Source: Inquilinus ginsengisoli_A (GTDB taxonomy: Bacteria > Pseudomonadota > Alphaproteobacteria > DSM-16000 > Inquilinaceae). Taken from it: a stretch of 64,000 nucleotides of DNA. The position numbers and the translations under genes are program-made. Below, in pieces: positions 62,646 through 64,000 of this stretch. Within the stretch, counting starts at the first letter, position 1; each line of letters begins with the position of its first letter. The stretch spans positions 743,566 through 807,565 of the forward strand of contig NZ_JAVDPW010000003.1 of assembly GCF_031453975.1 (NCBI RefSeq), read 5' to 3'. The notes below the pieces were generated by a model, which saw nothing but the letters and a program-made list of their open reading frames with translations, did no database searches and had not been told where the DNA came from.

Positions 62646-63587
62646 TTACTTCACGAAGCCCTTGGACTTCAGGTACTCCGCAGCCACCGCCTGCGGGTCC
62701 TCGCCATCGACGGCGATCTTGCCGTTCAGCTCCTGCAGGGTCTTGAGGTCGAGCGAGGCGAAGACCGGGGCCAGCGCGTCCTTGATCTTCGGGTTCTTGG
62801 CCAGGCTGTCGGCGCGGATGGTCGCCGCCGGCTCATAGACGATCTGGGCGCCCTTGCTGTCGTCCAGCACCACCAGGCCCACCGAGGAGATGGCGCCGTC
62901 GGTGCCGTACACCATGGCGGTGTTGACGCCGGAGGTCTGCTCCGCCGCGGCGCGGATGGTCGCGGCGGTGTCGCCGCCGGCCAGGGTGACGATCTGGTCC
63001 TGCTTCAGCTTGAAGCCGTAGGTCGACTGGAACGACGGTAGGGCCGCCGGGCTTTCGACGAATTCGGCCGAGGCGGCCAGCTTGACCCCGCCGCCGCCAT
63101 TCACCCATTTGGAGAAATCCTCGAGCGTCTTCAGCTTGTTGCTGTCGGCCACCTCCTGGCGCACCGCCAGGGCCCAGGTGTTGTTGGCCGGCGACGGGGT
63201 CAGCCAGATGATCTTGTTCTGGGCCTCGTCCAGCTGCTTGACCTTGTCGTAGCCGGCGGCGCCGTTCTTCCAGGCCGGATCGGTGTCGATGTTGAAGAAG
63301 AAGGCGCCGTTGCCGGTGTATTCCGGATAGACGTCGATCTCGCCGGCCAGCAGGGCGCTGCGCACGATCTTGGTGGTGCCCAGCTGCAGCTTGTTCTCGG
63401 TGGCGATGCCGTTGGCGTCCAGCACCTGCAGGATGATGCTGCCCAGCAGCCGGCCCTCGGTGTCGATCTTCGAGCCGACGCGGACCGCATCGGCCGCCAT
63501 GGCGCCGGACGCGCCCAGCAGCCCGGCGCCGATCGCGGCGCCCAGTGCGGCCGTTTGGAGGATGCGCTTGAACGGACGGGTGGTCAT
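62646..63587 (-). CDS. Glycine betaine/choline-type solute-binding protein (OsmF/YehZ-like)
   Basis: This 313-residue protein has a signal peptide (LQTAALGAAIGAGLLGASGA, cleavage near AMAAD) and the OpuAC family opening VRVGSKIDTEGRLLGSIILQ. The middle contains LLAGEIDVYPEYTGNGAFFF and NNTWALAVRQE. Members bind quaternary amines. The ATG at 63587 opens the signal peptide. It is the first gene of the SBP-permease-ATPase-permease operon. Confidence 0.92.
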   Translation of the reverse strand: MTTRPFKRILQTAALGAAIGAGLLGASGAMAADAVRVGSKIDTEGRLLGSIILQVLDANGIATENKLQLGTTKIVRSALLAGEIDVYPEYTGNGAFFFNIDTDPAWKNGAAGYDKVKQLDEAQNKIIWLTPSPANNTWALAVRQEVADSNKLKTLEDFSKWVNGGGGVKLAASAEFVESPAALPSFQSTYGFKLKQDQIVTLAGGDTAATIRAAAEQTSGVNTAMVYGTDGAISSVGLVVLDDSKGAQIVYEPAATIRADSLAKNPKIKDALAPVFASLDLKTLQELNGKIAVDGEDPQAVAAEYLKSKGFVK

Positions 63588-63835
63588 GACGCTGTGCCTT
63601 CTCTGTTCGGCCCGGGCGGGATGGGGAGGCGGTGCCGCCTCTTCACCAATATCCCACAGGCTGGCTGGTTCCGATGCGGCGAGCCAGCAGATTAAATGAC
63701 GCTTCGTTGGCGTCAATTGAGGATTAAAAATCGCGCAGATTTTGTGGAAATGGGGTGGGAAGGGCCGGCGCGGGGGCACCATCGCCCGCTTCGCCGTCGG
63801 GCAGCCTTTCGCGTCGCCGCTCCTGCGTGGCGGGA

Positions 63836-63965
63836 CCTTTCGGAATTCCCAACACCGTCATTGCGAGCGTAGTGAAGCAATCCATCGGGCCGCTCATGCG
63901 GCCCGATGGATTGCTTCGTCGGCTTCGCCTCCTCGCAATTGTCTGTTGGAAAGAGGGTAGAAAGG
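63836..63965. repeat. MITE-like element with 20-bp inner hairpin
   Basis: The element opens with CCTTTCGGAATTCCCAACAC and ends with an imperfect inverted copy. Inside, GAAGCAATCCATCGGGCCGC (63874-63893) pairs perfectly with GCGGCCCGATGGATTGCTTC (63898-63917) around TCAT. The left end resembles the one at 32250 (GACCTTT..GGA..TCCCAAC). It is upstream of the osmoprotectant binding protein. The remaining bases 63588-64000 show no gene. Confidence 0.75.
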
Positions 63966-64000
63966 ATCATTCCGCGAGAGCGGGATGCCCCGGTCCGGGT

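Overview
The window is about 70% GC, gene-dense and organised in tight operons with many 4-base ATGA/GTGA start-stop overlaps. A DUF2794 protein, the linked der, bamB and membrane-anchored TPR genes, and many solute-binding ABC transporters point to a free-living alphaproteobacterium, probably in or near the Rhodospirillales (Azospirillum/Inquilinus-like). That placement is an inference from gene content and style. No rRNA, tRNA, CRISPR array, transposase or prophage was seen.

Layout: (1) 1-1517, end of a nucleoside/simple-sugar ABC permease plus purine nucleoside phosphorylase. (2) 1658-5671, an IlvD/Edd sugar-acid dehydratase, a DUF1287 protein, a phytanoyl-CoA-dioxygenase-like enzyme and an NTF2-like exported protein. 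(3) 5727-8275, a metallo-beta-lactamase-fold hydrolase and an alpha/beta hydrolase, divergent from a TetR regulator with a visible promoter and operator. (4) 8319-14721, an OPT-family transporter, a fused hydantoinase A+B/oxoprolinase and an IclR regulator preceded by a perfect palindrome. (5) 15161-16203, msrB-msrA. (6) 16204-23194, a seven-gene minus-strand operon: GNAT acetyltransferase, NagZ-like hexosaminidase and a five-component peptide-type ABC transporter. (7) 23273-30643, a LacI regulator and the divergent sugar operon it probably controls (binding protein, two permeases, ATPase, isomerase/epimerase, Gfo/Idh/MocA dehydrogenase). (8) 30824-37576, a D-2-hydroxyacid dehydrogenase, a NIPSNAP protein, the housekeeping block der-bamB-TPR, DUF2794 and an SDR resembling D-xylose 1-dehydrogenase. 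(9) 37802-45754, a seven-gene operon (class IV transaminase of the (R)-amine type, PotDABC-like transporter, XRE-cupin regulator, SDR), divergent from an aldo/keto reductase plus FucU mutarotase, with a 30-bp palindrome between them. (10) 45766-51672, a TetR/quinone-oxidoreductase pair sharing an operator motif, then gabD, gabT and a LysR regulator. (11) 51742-56807, two tandem RTX-repeat proteins. (12) 56936-63587, an MFS exporter, a GT1 glycosyltransferase and an osmoprotectant-type ABC transporter.

Most of the window is scavenging: separate transport-plus-catabolism operons, each with its own local regulator, for nucleosides, peptides or muropeptides, sugars, amines/polyamines, GABA and betaine-like osmolytes. 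Intergenic gaps, especially between convergent genes, often carry short palindromic repeats. At least three families occur: a REP-like GTCAT...ATGAC family, a MITE-like family with longer terminal inverted repeats, and a G/C-run inverted repeat.

The most unusual points are the two RTX paralogues, built largely from 81-residue supermodules and sharing an upstream element, with an AT-rich mosaic block inside the first; the (R)-amine-transaminase-like operon with its 30-bp operator candidate; the OPT transporter beside a fused oxoprolinase; and the acetyltransferase/NagZ/peptide-transporter operon.
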